DNA of 64,000 bases, taken from the NCBI RefSeq assembly GCF_028476545.1, contig NW_026731790.1, positions 363,501 through 427,500 on the forward strand, written 5' to 3'. Below the pieces are notes generated by a model. It ran no database searches and was not told the DNA's origin. It saw only the letters and a program-made list of their open reading frames with translations. The DNA comes from Physella acuta. Lineage: Eukaryota > Mollusca > Gastropoda > Physidae. A program made the translations under genes and the position numbers. This document shows positions 36,126 through 49,411 of this stretch, in pieces; the first letter of the stretch is position 1, and each line of letters begins with the position of its first letter.

Positions 36126-36539
36126 CAACAGTAATATCCCTTGTTGTTGTGGGCTAGTTTTGATACAAGAACACGAGCAATAGTAGTAACTTTAAACTAT
36201 AAACTTTATTTACACTTTACACAGTGAAATGATAAATCCATAGTAAATTCATAGTGGAAGATAAACAACTGGTACAAGTACAATCACGAATCAAAGTGAC
36301 GTGGTGACATCCTACTTCATATTCACAGCCACAGTCCAAGCCCCCTTTCGTTCACCTTGCGCCCCCTTTTATTCGGTCCATTCTCTCCCCTTACGTCAAT
36401 GAGCGATCTCACCCAAAAGCATGGAGAAATACATGACGAGTTGCTCAGACAGTCCTTCCGCTAGCCAGGTACTCTACATTCATGCAATTTCAAGTAAAAC
36501 ACAATAAAATAAAGATACCTAATAATACAGTCTGTGACA
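36121..36539 (-). mobile_element. possible solo LTR
   Basis: A 419-bp block runs from TGTAACAACAG to CTGTGACA, lying between (TA)n tracts. AATAAA-type signals read on the minus strand. The TG..CA ends and length fit a lone long terminal repeat of an old LTR element, but no second copy is present to confirm it. Confidence 0.3.
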
Positions 36540-36734
<195 letters not shown>

Positions 36735-36779
36735 TCTTTTTTTATTTGTGTATAACATGTCAGTTACGTTACTAATTTT

Positions 36780-38050
36780 TGTTATATCTAAACGAATTTT
36801 TCATTTATTAAAGCTAAACAAAAACTATGTGTATACGTTTTGACGAACTGTGGAATTGTATCGCCTATTTATAGTAATAAATCAAATGTATACAATTAAC
36901 ATAATTAGTACATCAATAGTTTACTAATTAAATAAAATATCGATACAAAATCATATATAAATGTATTTATTTTACTAGAAGATGGACGGCAACCATGTAA
37001 GACTGAAGAACGTAATGTTACAATTGACAAAATATCATAGTTTTTTAAAGAGTTCTACTATTTTGATTTTATCATTTGGTATTTTATTATGATTAGTTAA
37101 TAAAATTTGATTTTTTATTTAAAATAAATAGCTGTTTATATTAAATGGTATTAATTCAGATATAAAACATGCACGTGTTTTGCCAGAATAATACAATTAC
37201 AAATCAAATAATAAACTTTACCAATCCACTTTAAAAGCTGTTAATTATCATTACTAAGGCAACCAATTCGTTTTTAAAAACTCTTACACATGCTTAATTA
37301 AGTTTTGTGCTGTAACGAGTAAGGCAGTACTTTTTTATTGTCAATTCTTAGGTTGATTAGTGTTTCTAAGAAAACGGCAGATGGTTTCATAAACGGGAGT
37401 GTATAGGACAACACCGTAGTCATAGTTTAGATCGCATAGAGACAGATGTTAGACTATTCTCCTCCAATTAATTTAAAGTTTAATTGTATATGGATATATA
37501 CAAATTGACTTTAATATACTACAGCTTATATATGTGCTTTTGGCCTTTGTAAAACACATCTAGTATGTAGTTTGGTAATATAAATAGTGATTTGCGTGTA
37601 AAATGGTTGTTGCACTTCATTAACGTTAAACTAATTAGAATTAATTATCTTCAGTTACTTATTAAATCGATTGCAGTAAGTCATTAATCTAGATAGTTAA
37701 ATACATAATTTATTATTGCGCATGTCTGTTAACACTATCGTACCCCACAATTACTGGAAATTTTCGGCTTTATTTAACTGTTCTATAATTTTAACTAATC
37801 CATGTTTTTATAGATAAGTGATTTCTCACAAGTTCATTGAAGCGTTACCTCAAATATACATGTTGTGGTCGTAGCACTAGTTTGTATATTTCCTGAAGAC
37901 AGTTGTGATTTTATACTTTACAGATTCGTTAAAATACACGCAACATCAGTCTAATTTCACTTTTGTCGTATTATCAAATTAAATTATCTTTTTGTTTGCA
38001 TTTTGCTTTTTTTTAATACTATAAAAATACACTTTCAATAACATTATATT
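36780..38050. repeat. segmental duplication blocks, no gene
   Basis: 37380-37470 (GAGACAGATGTTAGACTATT) matches 48850-48930 and 56755-56800. 37585-37640 (AAAATGGT then AACGTTAA) matches 49035-49090. No coding frame was found. Confidence 0.6.
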
Positions 38051-38099
38051 AAAGTGTATTATGTCGTTTAATTATCTCACTAGCAGTTACTTCTCGCAT

Positions 38100-38347
<248 letters not shown>

Positions 38348-38565
38348 AGATAATTATAACTAAAAATACATAATAAAAAAAAAGTTTTTTTTTAAAAAAT
38401 ATACATTAATTAAAATTTGACTGCATATAGATGAGTGCATCTTTTATTACATTATATTATATGCTTTAAACATATGTAAAATTAAATAATACGGCAAATG
38501 ATCAGTAACGTAAGTTTTTTTTTTTTAAAGTAAAAGTTTGGTATCTAGTGTTGTGTTGTGTCAAG

Positions 38566-39066
38566 CAGTGGCGTCGCTAGGTTTGGTGTCACCGAAAGCG
38601 GCACCTCATGGCGTCACCCCCCCCCCCCCCGAAAAAAATATATATAGCCCCAACATTATATATATAGTTACCGTCATTTTGTGCGCACATTATAGTAACA
38701 TTTTTCATCGTTATTGTATTTCGATGTCACCCCTTCCAGGTTGTTGATTGACTTATCAGTTATTCAAAATACTCAGCAAAACATTTTTCTCTGTAAAGGT
38801 TATAGTTGGTGTAACTCTTCACCCACTCCCCCCCCCTCCCTTCCTCCTTTGGGTGATAGTTTTAAAGTGTGCACATTTAATGTTAAAGATGTTTATGTGT
38901 ATTAATAAAGGTGGATTACCTCAAATTGACCATTACTTGAACTGGCAAAAAGCATATTTCTTTTATATATTTTTCAACTTTCGACATGGTGTCACCCCCC
39001 CCTCCCTCCTGAATGGTGTCACCCGGTACGGTCCGCACCCCCCGTCCCCGCCCCACGACGCCTCTG
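38566..39066. mobile_element. hAT-type MITE, 501 bp
   Basis: CAGTGGCGTCGCTAGG to CGACGCCTCTG, flanked by GTGTCAAG on both sides. The paralog at 26205-26235 (GTGTTGTGTCAAGGTTCAG) is the empty site. Confidence 0.9.
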
Positions 39067-39646
39067 GTGTCAAGGCATGTTCTGTTTTATCTTAACGTTT
39101 TAAAACTCTCGATCACATTTTGAATATACTTGTGTGCTGTAACGAGTAACATATTTATTTCGCCGACACGTATTTTCAGCTTAAGTAGGATCTTTTATTT
39201 GATTTGTTAATGAATTGCAAATGTTAGGTTTAAGTTTAATTTGAAATGTTTAATTATAATTCGAAGTTAATAATAATTAGCTTAGGTTGAATTTCTTTTT
39301 TCCTTACAAATGTGCGTTAAGTATATTTAATACAATGAAAATAAGAAAATAAAACTAATTTGCTTTTTTCATTAATGCTTTGGCTGCTAAAACTATGCTT
39401 ATAGTTCGATATATCGTCTCAGTATTATCTTGTTCTAACTACAAATTTTGATTTTTTCGAAAAACTCGACAATTATGATGTAGAAAAGCACTATGTTCAA
39501 TCTCCACTTATCTACGTGACTCTATGTCATCTGCTTCCTACCAAACTTTTCAATTTGACATTGTTCTTACTACAAGTTGATGCATTTGGCTAGTATAATC
39601 TTGTTCTGTCTATTTTATAATATGATTTTGTTCTAACAGTATATAA

Positions 39647-39674
39647 TCTATCTATATATATATAAAGCAATGTA

Positions 39675-39709
<35 letters not shown>

Positions 39710-40530
39710 CTGTCTGTCCTTTATGCATTACTACACCTCTCACATCGCCGTGAAACTGTGGGAAGTTGTTGAAAATATTCCTGGGGAGGTTTCTGCGAAA
39801 AACAAAAAATTCAAATTCGCAGGAGTGGCGCCCCGGTAGGGCGCGATTTTTTTCTATATGCGGTATATAAAATAAAAGTCGATTTTGGTTTGGCAGCGTT
39901 CATCCGATAGCCATGAGACTTTGGGGAGTTCATTATACTACTCTAGGGAAGGGTTCTGTAAAAAAAAATCATTTTTAATTTCGCAAGGGCGGCGCCACGG
40001 TAGGGTCCGATTTTTCTCTCTATACGGTATATACAAATAATAAAAGTGAATTGCAGTGACACCGTTCATTTGTGTCACTTTAGCGAATGACGAAATATTA
40101 TTCATTGTTTACAGGATGCTATTCGGCACGCTGGGTTATCATATGAGCACGATGGCGCCTGTTAGTTTTAAGGAGCCAGGGGCCGTACGCTGCGCCTATG
40201 CGGTAGTGTAATCGGGGGGGGGGAGGGCTCCTGAGAGCGCCCCTCTACGTCCCTAACACATATGTGGTCACCGAAGTATGTTCTACTTCATTATTTCGGT
40301 GAGTGATTAATGTACACTCACGGTTTTCATGCGGTAGTGTAGGAAAACCCATGTCCCGATAATTATTATCCAAGCACAGACATTGTTTGCCTTTAAATAA
40401 TACAGTTTTAAAAAACAAGGTCACGCGTCTAAAAACATATGATTGGTAATGCATTGGTGATAACCTTCTAATACATTTCGTCAGACTTTTTTCTATCCCC
40501 GCGACAACGCGCGGGGGACGGGTACGCTAG
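39647..40530 (+). mobile_element. non-autonomous Helitron
   Basis: The 5' end is TCTATCTATATATATAAAGC-like and the 3' end a GC hairpin (CCCCGCGACAACGCGCGGGG) followed by ACGGGTACGCTAG and TT. Internal blocks match the minus-strand copy at 14271-15019. It sits inside the 39414-42058 transposon and is therefore younger than it. Confidence 0.85.
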
Positions 40531-40858
40531 TTAATATATACATTTTCCTTGGAGAGGCTAGAATGTTAATGTTCTATATCCGATTCTGCCAATGAAATAA
40601 GCTGTTTAAGTCATGTGACTTGTGCGTCGTTGATCAAAATGGCGGCGTGTGAACATCTTTTAGTCGATTTTGGTTGTCATGCAGAAAACTGACTTAATTA
40701 CCAGATCCTGAATCGTAAGTATATTTATCTTTTATATGTTGTCTTAACTGTTTTATTTTACACATATTTAGTTCAAAGTTTGTTTGTTAAAATATCTTAA
40801 TTGATAATAGGCCTAATATTGTTAATGTATACCGTAGTATACGTCTATACTAATTGTA

Positions 40859-41059
40859 TTGTTTAGCAGTATAGTATCTGCAGGGTTTACTTTGTATTTA
40901 TATTATCAAAGTCATAATGAGGAGGTGTTCCAATATATGGATGATGAAAACAATGTCTTTGTTACAGATCAAAATGTGAAGTATCTTTATTTCTATCCAC
41001 AGAGAAGTGCGAAAGAGAACAATAAAAACAACAGAGACCTGGTAATGCTGTGTCAATGA
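40859..41059 (+). pseudogene. small frame inside the TIR transposon
   Basis: After an acceptor-like GTTTAGCAG or TATCTGCAG the frame reads GFTLYLYYQSHNEEVFQYMD, DENNVFVTDQNVKYLYFYPQ and RSAKENNKNNRDLVMLCQ, then a stop. An upstream donor (GAATC|GTAAGTA, near 40715) could feed it, but the ATG of ATGGCGGCG at 40642 closes after 17 codons. YMDD here is chance, with no other polymerase motif. Probably the end of the element's own protein; a host gene is less likely. Confidence 0.3.
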
Positions 41060-41275
41060 TATGGATATCTGCCCTGCCTGTATTCAAGTTGCCTAGCAGC
41101 ATTATGAAAAAAGAAACAGTGTTTATGTATATTCTCAATATTCAATTACAAGATTGGTTGTTTTTGCATTAGGAACTGTGTATATTGTGTAAAATTAATA
41201 CATTATTTTTAAAGCTAATTACTGAGTTTTGCATTTATTGTATCAATACTTTGATTCCAGTTGTATCACATGGCT

Positions 41276-41497
41276 AGGGGCGTGGTGTGATCCGCACGTG
41301 ACGCCATTTAGAGGGCGACACCAATGTGAAAAACACTAAAAGTTACAGTCAATATAATTCTTTATCCAGTTAATCTTAAAATAAAATTATAGGGTAGAGG
41401 GGTGACACAAAACCAAAAATGTAAAATTATAAGAAGGTGGAGGGTTGACACCTTCAGTTACCACACCGAGTGTCACCCTAACTAGACTCGCCACTGA
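41276..41497. mobile_element. decayed hAT MITE
   Basis: The right end CTAGACTCGCCACTG and internal GTGACGCCATTTAGAGGGCG and GGTGACAC blocks match the 29024-29253 family. The left end is diverged (AGGGGCGTGG). Confidence 0.6.
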
Positions 41498-42496
41498 CTA
41501 AATCAAATTATGTTAATGTATGCAGATAACCCAAAGTTACAGAATAAACTTTACATTTTAATGCACAAACCCACTTATAAAGAACTGTAAAAACATTAAA
41601 TGTCATGTAGTGTACTCTAATATATACATTTTGCCATGGAAGTGATAAAAAGTGAAAATTAATGACCAAGGACAGTCAGATTTACAAAAAGAAGATATTA
41701 CTCATACAAAAGTATATTATTACTCATAAAAAAGTGCATTACACTTCTGGAAATCTATTGAAACTGGCTGTAAAAAAACAAAATTTGCCTTAGAACATTA
41801 TCCAATTTTCTTATCCTGATCTAGTTGATAGTATTTTGTTCTATCTCAAAAGTGAAAAATAATTATGTTGGGCTTCTATTGCTACATAAAGTCATAAAAA
41901 TAGCATCAATACTAATTGTTTAATGCCCTTTAACATTTTATTAAAAGAATAAATGAGTTTAAAATATTTTTAATAGGTAAATCAGACCCCGTGAAACTTC
42001 AAATGCGTTTTCCTCAAAACTACATTTTGGGAGATAAAACAAGATAATACGAGGGGGACGATATAAGGACTGTTATAGATTTGCATTGATAGCTATATTT
42101 GACTCTCAGGATTTTAGTTTCGTGAAGTATGAGTTCACTATCCTAAAAATATATAATAAGTGAGAGAGGAGAGAGTTGGGTATGAATACATGGAGGAGAG
42201 GGGAGAGTGGTATAAATACCTAAAGGGGAGATGAGAGGTGGGGGGGGGGGGCGGAGAAATTAACGGGCCGTATAAATGTATACAATGATGTTAGTTTAAT
42301 TAAATTTGTAAGATATACTTTTCCAGATGTCGGAATGGTGTAACATATTTGAGTGCGACATTTAAAATAAGAGAGTTAAGAAAAAAAACAAAAAAAAAAC
42401 ATATCATTGCATTATGATCATATATCTAGCCAGAAAAAAAAAACAACAGCAGACATTCCATACTACATTAAATTAAATTACAAAGACCAAACTCAA

Positions 42497-42667
42497 CTAA
42501 CATCGCAAACAACAACACGGAATGTGATCACGTCACAGTTTGACACCACAAGCTTCAAACATAACAACTGAACAGCAACCACAGCTAACACCACCACACC
42601 AGACGTACCTCATACCAAAGTTACACATCCACAGACTGCTATGGAAACAAAAACATCAATACCTAAG
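42497..42667 (+). pseudogene. Thr-rich exon-like segment, copy 2
   Basis: It reads TSQTTTRNVITSQFDTTSFK, a TGA, then TATTANTTTPDVPHTKVTHP and QTAMETKTSIPK, followed by the donor AAG|GTGAAC. Identity to copy 1 is kept in frame although several codons differ. VASL copy 6 follows 369 bp downstream, as in copy 1. Confidence 0.4.
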
Positions 42668-43035
42668 GTGAACAAGTTGTAACAATATTTATTACAAGTC
42701 TTTAAAATAGATGCCTTCGTAAACCAATAGTGATATGGTAGTTACATATAGAGATATATGGTATCGCAAAAACATTGAGATGTAAAGTTCAAACAAGCAA
42801 ACTAACACTGATTGATATGAATAATTACTAATTTACAGATTATTTAAGAGATATTTCCATTGTTTTTATTTTAATTAAAGCATACACATTTTTTTAAAGA
42901 ATAAAACATACATAAATACGTACAACATTACTTATGGAAGTAAAAGTATCAAATTAACCTAGGCCTTGTTTTCATATTTTTTTAAATACGAACTCATTTT
43001 TTCAGTACACGTTAATACGTCTTTTTGCTTCCCAG

Positions 43036-43080
43036 GTAACGTCCCTTGGAATTATTTTAGTAAATACATGGGAAGTAACT
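43036..43080 (+). other. VASL motif copy 6 (candidate short exon)
   Basis: CTTTTTGCTTCCCAG is the best acceptor of the set. The frame reads VTSLGIILVNTWEVTSKMLN and stays open for about 60 more codons. If GAA|GTAACT were used as a donor, the exon would be exactly 39 nt (13 codons). Confidence 0.5.
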
Positions 43081-43654
43081 AGCAAAATGCTAAATGTTTT
43101 TCACACCTCCAATTTAAAAACAAAAAAAAAACACACGCTTAAAATCAAAACATGTTATGTAGGTTTACAAGCACAGGGCAACATTGTTACATTGTGTATG
43201 GGATAAGAAATACAGAATGTAGGGCAAAATGGCTATGTAAAGTTGTGAGTTTTTTGCAATACAATGACATTAAAAGCTAAATAAGTTTTCTTGGCAGTTT
43301 TAGGGGAAACATTGATACATTGTGTGTTAGAATGTACCAGTCTCGTCCAAACTTGATTTATCAAAATTATATGTGTTTCCCTATATGGGGTGGTCTAATA
43401 TAAGTGTCCAAATAAAACTTTGTTTAAATATCGTTTTCTTTTAGGCCACCTTTCCAAAAGAAGATAGAATGAATGTAAGCTACTTTTCCAAAGGAAGATA
43501 GAATGAATGTAAGCTACTTTACAAACGGAAACTTGTCAGACCTACATAGATAATTGCACACACATAAGGTAAGGATCAAAATCATGGTCTATATTTCGTT
43601 GTTAATGAATCTATACATTTTGAATGTATTATTTATACAATAGAAACAAACATG

Positions 43655-43867
43655 CAGAGGCGTAATTACCCTTCTCTGCGCCCGGGGACAAACTTTTCGA
43701 TTTGCACCCCACCCCCCCCCCCTGATTAGCACCCCCCTCCCACCTCAAATTTTCGATTTGCACCCCCCTCAACCTTTCAATTTATTTTTCCAACCCATTT
43801 TGTCGCCCCCTGAGGTCGGCGCCAGGGGACATATGTCCCCCCCCCCCCCCAACTCGCTAAGCTATTG
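43655..43867. mobile_element. hAT-type MITE, CAGAGGCGTAA end
   Basis: Flanks CAAACATG and CAAACATC agree at 7 of 8, and the paralog at 28320-28340 is the empty site. The right end is decayed (complement of CAATAGCTTAGCGAG). Confidence 0.8.
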
Positions 43868-44039
43868 CAAACATCTTTGGTTTAAAGAGGATAATAAATT
43901 TAAAAAAAAGCATTTATTTTCTTTTTATTTATCATTCGCCAACGTACTTCATCGACACACAATTTAAAAGTAAATGAAATTAAAAGAATTAGATGTATAT
44001 TTAATCTCTAATTTCGCAATATATAGTAGGGGCTCTCAT

Positions 44040-44634
44040 CAGTGGCGTAGCTAGGATTTTCGGGCCCCTATGCAAAAATTATTATTGGTCCACTACGTCA
44101 ATCTGTAAATTGTGTATTTTATACGTCCTAATTGTGTATTTTATACGGTATTATTATGTAGTATACTGTAACGTAAAATACCTTTGATTTCAGATAGAGA
44201 GGTGGGAGGGGAGGGGGGTTGCAGGTTTGTGGTGGTGGGGTAGAGAGTTTTTAGCGACTATACATTTACGGGTGCCGGATGCCAATCTCACAAAAGAGTC
44301 AAAGTTCAAGTTTATTTATAGGCTAGTTCTTTCAACGGTTTTTCTCGACAATGCAGCAATGCCTATAGTGTTATTAAAAAAGATGGGCCCTGTACAGCTC
44401 CCCCCCCCCCGTAAGAATGGTCCGGGGGGGGGGGGGGGCGCTGTAAAAAAAAACGTATGATTACATCTACAGTAGAAAAGAAATGGGATTTCCGTTTTCT
44501 TTAAAAAAAATTATAATACAAATATTAAAATTCCAGTGTAAAAGTTTTTAAAAATTTTCAAGAGGGAAAAGGCCCCTATTTGCCTTGGGCCCCTATGCCT
44601 TGCTTACGCTAGCTTTTCGGTGGCTACGCCACTG
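44040..44634. mobile_element. hAT-type element, 595 bp
   Basis: CAGTGGCGTAGCTAGGATTT to GTGGCTACGCCACTG, flanked by GCTCTCAT on both sides. Internal GGGCCCCTATG and its complement lie just inside the ends, extending the inverted repeats. Confidence 0.9.
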
Positions 44635-45255
44635 GCTCTCATTGTGATGAATTTATCAAATAACCCATACTATAATGTATACAATACAGAGACTATGGCT
44701 TGATCTAGTAACCAAGAGCTGGGCTCAGAATTAAAATATTTTTTTTTAATCTAAACATTTGTTTTTTTTCTGACAAGTCTAGTACAAGAAAGCTAAATGT
44801 TAGAATTAAACAAGTTTATTGTCTTGTAAGTAGTTTTAAAACATTGCTTGATTCTAAACATTTGTTTTCACTGACAAGTCTAGTACACGAAAGCTAAATG
44901 TATATTGTCTTGTAAGTAGTTAAAACGTTGTTTGGATCTAAACGAAGTCGGACACACGAAAGATAAATGTTAGACTTAGAGTTAAAGAGGTCAATAGTCA
45001 TGTAAGTCATGTTAGTAGTAAAGCTTAGTGTTGTGGCAAAACATAGCCAGCTCGTGTATTGTAGCAAAAGAGGTAGAACTGGTACAGCTTCTCTGATTGA
45101 ACGACTTATATGTATTCTAGTTACTGATTGGTTAATGAAGGTAAACTCTGAACCAAACACTTGGGTTCAACACATATCCCCCTGACTTTGTCTCAAGTAA
45201 AACTTTATAGATATTTATAATTGTAATACAGTATAAAGACTACTTAATTAGGTAA

Positions 45256-45640
45256 TTGACATGGGACGTTAAGGTTGTATGGTAGATTATATGACTTCTA
45301 ACCTGAAAGTCTCAAGTTCGAATCGGGATCAGAGTTTCTTCCAGGCATCATTTCGGGGGGGGGGGGGGGGGGGAGGGGAGAAAGTCTACCATCCCCCCCA
45401 CCCCCTCGCCCCCGAACGTAATAAATGGAATTTTTATATTTATATATAGAACATATATACTTTTAACAGTGTCCGCCCCCCCTTTCCCCGAAAAAAGTCT
45501 ACCCCCCCCCCCCTTCCCAAAAATTTCCAGGGTCCACCCGGAGAAAAAAGTCTGGAAGAAACATTGATCGGGATTCAATTCCGTAGATTTTCCCTGAGTC
45601 CACCCAGCTGATTCAAGGTAGAGAAAGTTGTTCGTAAAAA
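45256..45640 (+). mobile_element. SINE family 2 split by a hAT MITE
   Basis: This is the paralogous SINE of 29285-29445, broken at ATCGGGAT by the MITE at 45330-45566. The body resumes at GATTCAATTCCGTAGATTTT. Confidence 0.75.
45330..45566. mobile_element. hAT-type MITE, CAGAGTTTCTTCCAG family
   Basis: CAGAGTTTCTTCCAGGCATC to CTGGAAGAAACATTG, flanked by the perfect 8-bp duplication ATCGGGAT. Confidence 0.9.
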
Positions 45641-46059
45641 ATAGAACTGTAGAGTAACAATAACATATGTTTTAATGGCATCCTATTCACAATTAACGAA
45701 ACATTAAAATGTATTTATTCATATTTATTGTTTAATTATTACTGAATTACAATGGACAAAATAATTTGAACGATGCTCAACCTATTATCATGGCGGCACA
45801 CTATATGGTTATCAGAGGAGCATATAAAGTTTATCACATTCAACAGTACACAAACATTGTTAAATCTTTCACATGTAATATGGTAAACATGTGTGCTGAG
45901 TTTTATTTAATGAAATCTCGTCGTCTCTCGCCCTCCAACACTATTGAGACCTTACAAGATGATATAAAAGAAAATAGAATATAAGGGAAAATGTATTAGC
46001 TGAGGAAACAATACAGTGAGAGATTCGTCTCGACGTGTTCAAGTGTTATGATAGATTAT

Positions 46060-46418
46060 AAATATCTACCATGGTGTCTCCACTTCTCCCCCCTTCTTGC
46101 TACCCCACAGGTAACGGTGCACACCTGGACCTGAGTCCAGCGGTATTGTAAGGCTGACCGGGCCTCGACCTCGGACTGCGGTCATGGGGGCGGAGCCTGA
46201 AGATAGGGACGCCACAGTCTGGTAACTCTACCTTCTCCCCTCTTCGGAGGTACACGTTTTTTGGGTGTTAAGGCACTAGCCATTTTAACATTATATTTAT
46301 TTTGGCGCTACAGCACTTGTTCTCCACGGATAAATTAAACGTACGTTTGGCAACGTGTGTAGAGGGTTGTGTGGCTTCATTGGAAGGTAATTGACACTTA
46401 CTTTTGTTTACTGTACTG

Positions 46419-46480
<62 letters not shown>

Positions 46481-47690
46481 TAATTAATAAGTATGGGACG
46501 CGTATAAAAAATCTATAAATGAAAAATATATTTCTAGTAATGTTTATGCCTTATGTAAAGCTAATGTAAATTTATTCGTAACAATTGTAAAATTGTATGT
46601 GTCTGAAGTCTGAAAGAATGTGTATATCACACATATGTTAGGAAATTTGTCAAATGTATTTTACAGCCGGTCAGCTTGGGGCTAAAGAGACGCTACAGAG
46701 GTCCGTGTGTGAGCACGCCGCCCTGAAGACCAGTCGCCCATTTCAGGCTGATCTGACTAAGTTAAAACGTTGCTCCTATGCCAATTATTCTATTTAACTT
46801 CATGTATTAAACTTTAAATGATTGTTACACTGAGTTACTTATTTAATCATTTGTTCTTCTTCGTTCTTAATTTTTTGTGTTGGAAGGAATCAAGCCTTAT
46901 CTGCTTATTTGTATTCGAGACTTTTTCGAATTTATCAACCATGAGCTTTTGCCGACTCGACTAAGCCTCCATCACAATTAAGTATACGTGTCAACTGGTT
47001 TTGCGCCATTGAGGCCATTGACTCGATTTCAGCCTGCTTTTCTTTTTGGATTTGCTTCCATAGCCTTTGTTCAAGCCAAGAACAAACTAAAAGGCAGCAG
47101 TTGTTGGATTTTGGAGTTGTCGCTCCTAGAAGAGTGGCTGTCCCCAGCTAACGAGCCTCATCTGCCCGAGGGTTCGAACTCGAGACTTTTCGGTTTAGCA
47201 ACCATGAGCTTTACTGACTCGACCACGCCGACTAAGTTAAAACGTAGCACCTATGTCAATTATTTACTTCATGTATTAAAATTTAAATGATTGTTAAACT
47301 GAGTAACTTATTCAACCATAATTATAAACCTTTTCATTGAGCTAAATATCGGCAATCAGTCAATAATAATAACATAACATTAATAAAGCACAATACTAAT
47401 TATTAAGTGACCTCTTGTCCAACGAGAGAAACCCTAGACCAAACAAGTCATTCTGTAGCTGCGGCTATATATTCATATGCGGTATGACTCGATAGAGCAT
47501 ATTGGCCACATCAAGGAAGATTATAATAGTTCCATTTACTATTATTTTCTTTTTTTTTTATTGGTCTTTTCTAAAATTAATTCAAATACAAAATCACATA
47601 TTACTATCTTCCCTCGAGAATGTTCTTTTTGATTGTGGCTTTACCCGAATATACATTCCTGACGTTCCCAAGTCCACCCAGCTCTGATGT
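46060..47690. other. unique insert relative to paralogs, unrecognised
   Basis: The paralogous blocks match up to about 46055 and again from about 47695. The interval holds GC-richer DNA at 46080-46250 and 46665-46765, a (TA)n at 46420-46479, and a family-1 SINE. No coding frame or element ends were recognised in the GC-richer parts. Confidence 0.45.
46985..47240 (-). mobile_element. tRNA-derived SINE, family 1, best copy
   Basis: On the minus strand it begins GGCGTGGTCGAGTCAGTAAA and carries GAGTTCGAACCCTCGGGC (B box). The body includes AACAACTGCTGCC and AGCAGGCTGAAATCGAGTCA. A broken second head (AGGCTTAGTCGAGTCGGCA) lies just beyond the body's 3' end, near 46955-46973. Confidence 0.8.
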
Positions 47691-47817
47691 AGATTTTTGT
47701 AATTGTGTAAGTCTGCTAAAACAATTTTAAAAACATTGCACTTAAAGCCTAGCATTTTGTTACTTCAGCACCATTATAAAATACATTGGCGCCTCCATAT
47801 CCTACCTTCTTCTAAGG

Positions 47818-48250
47818 CAGGGGTTCCCAACCTTTTTTTACTTTAGAGCACGTTCTAAAATATCGGTAGGGTGGCGGGCACAACCTATTTTAAATCGACA
47901 AACTCTTTCCAAAGGCGTAACCCTCCCTCAAACTTTCGATTTGCACCCCCCCCCCCTCAAACTTTTGATTTACACCCCCCCTCAAACTTTCGATTTGCAC
48001 ACCCCCCTCCCCCAAACTTTCGACATGCACCTCCCCCCTCAAACTATCGATTTGCACCACCCCCCCCCCCCCTCAAACTTTCGATTTGCACCCCTCCCAA
48101 CCCCCCTTAAACTTTTGATTTCCATTCCCTTCAACCTTTCAATACTGTTTATGAAAATTTTTTTGTCTCCGTCGAATAGTGAGAGGCGGGCACACACGAA
48201 TCGTTCGGCGGGCGCCATGGCGCCCGCGGGCACAGGGTTGGGAACCCCTG
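47818..48250. mobile_element. hAT-type element, CAGGGGTTCCCAACC ends
   Basis: Inverted ends CAGGGGTTCCCAACC, flanked by the 8-bp duplication TTCTAAGG. The middle is occupied by repeated CTCAAACTTTCGATTTGCAC units from a CAGWGGCGTAGC-type MITE that inserted or was captured. Confidence 0.9.
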
Positions 48251-48742
48251 TTCTAAGGTATTATATTATTTTAAACCAATATATAAATTATGTAGAATTA
48301 ATGAGAAATACTAATTAGAGAGGAAAGGATAACACAAAATTACATATATAGGTAGTTGTTTTCAAAGACGGGCTGCTTTGTTTGTAAAATCAAATTTTAC
48401 CTTACCAGGTAGTGAGCATGTCTGTACTTTTGGTACTGTTAAATTATATGTGAGTTTCTAAGGGGAAAAATTAAAGGAAAATTATTCAAAGACATATACA
48501 TGTCTACAAACAATGCTATATTATTAAAGATAATAGATGTAAGAAATAATGTTTAACATATCTAAGGTGTTACAATTTATCTTTATTTTTAATCCACACA
48601 AAAATGCTTTCAAGAAAAAAGAGACATTACGTCATTCATACTGAAATTCAAATATTTGTCTTATATAATATGTTTATAAATGTGTACCTACATAAATGTA
48701 AATGAACTTAATTTTAATAAATAATTTAATACATATGTTTAG

Positions 48743-48785
48743 GTTGTATCCCTTGGGTACATTGATAGCTGAAAGGGAAGTAACA
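48743..48785 (+). other. VASL motif copy 7 (candidate short exon)
   Basis: CATATGTTTAG precedes GTTGTATCCCTT, giving VVSLGYIDS then a stop; AAGGGAAGTAAC follows. GGCACCTCTACTTTAGACAC downstream matches copy 8. Confidence 0.45.
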
Positions 48786-49286
48786 CTTGCTTGTCTTTTA
48801 TGTCAGGCACCTCTACTTTAGACACCATTCATTAATAACGACTTTTTTAAAGTTTAGATATCACACGGAGACAGATGCTAGTCTATTCCCAACCAACTCC
48901 TTTAAAATTTGATTTAATATGGATCAACTTAATTTACTTCTCAAGATAAGTAAGTGCATTATACTGATAGCTTCTATATGTGCTTTTGACATTTGTATAA
49001 CATTTCTAGTTTGTAGAGACTTTTGGTAACAATAAATTGATTGGCATATAAAATGGTAGCGGCGTATCGCCAACGTTAATCTAATTGAACGGAATTTTCG
49101 TTAACTTAATCAATCGATTGATGTAAATCATTAATTTTTTTACTTAATTAAATATCATTGTATTTATATCATTAACATATATATGTAAATATATTTGTTT
49201 GAATATGCTCTACATTTATGTTAACACTATCATACCACCACAATAGCAGGAAATGTTTGACTTTTTTTGTCAATGCCTGTATGATT

Positions 49287-49315
49287 TTAAGGTTGCAGTA
49301 TTACCCAGACAATGG
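49287..49315. mobile_element. decayed end of the TTAA element
   Basis: TTAAGGTTGCAGTATTACCC and AGACAATGG resemble the left end at 10669. No matching right end was found. Confidence 0.45.
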
Positions 49316-49411
49316 AAAATTATAAAAAAAATAATAACATAATAAGTTAAAATTAAAATTAAAATTAAAAAAAAATAAAATATAAAAACCAATAGACATT
49401 GTGCTAAGATA

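Larger units (their letters stand above)
39414..42058. mobile_element. 2.6-kb unclassified TIR transposon
   Basis: The interval is absent from the paralog at about 26590-26610. The target CGATATA occurs at both borders (39407-39413, 42059-42065). The ends share TATTATCTTGTTYTAWCTMC in inverted orientation within about 35 bp. Inside are a Helitron, a small reading frame (40859-41059) and a decayed hAT MITE. The 40545-40720 stretch is promoter-like with a GTAAGTA donor, so the element may have carried a spliced gene. No family assigned. Confidence 0.65.

Noticed and set aside
40950-40962. YMDD as a reverse transcriptase active site
   Set aside because: The surrounding residues (FQYMDDENNVF) lack any other RT block, and the frame is short and inside a TIR transposon.
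47871-48318. Pro-Phe-Arg-rich frames (SNFRFAPPP)
   Set aside because: They translate the CTCAAACTTTCGATTTGCAC units of a MITE.
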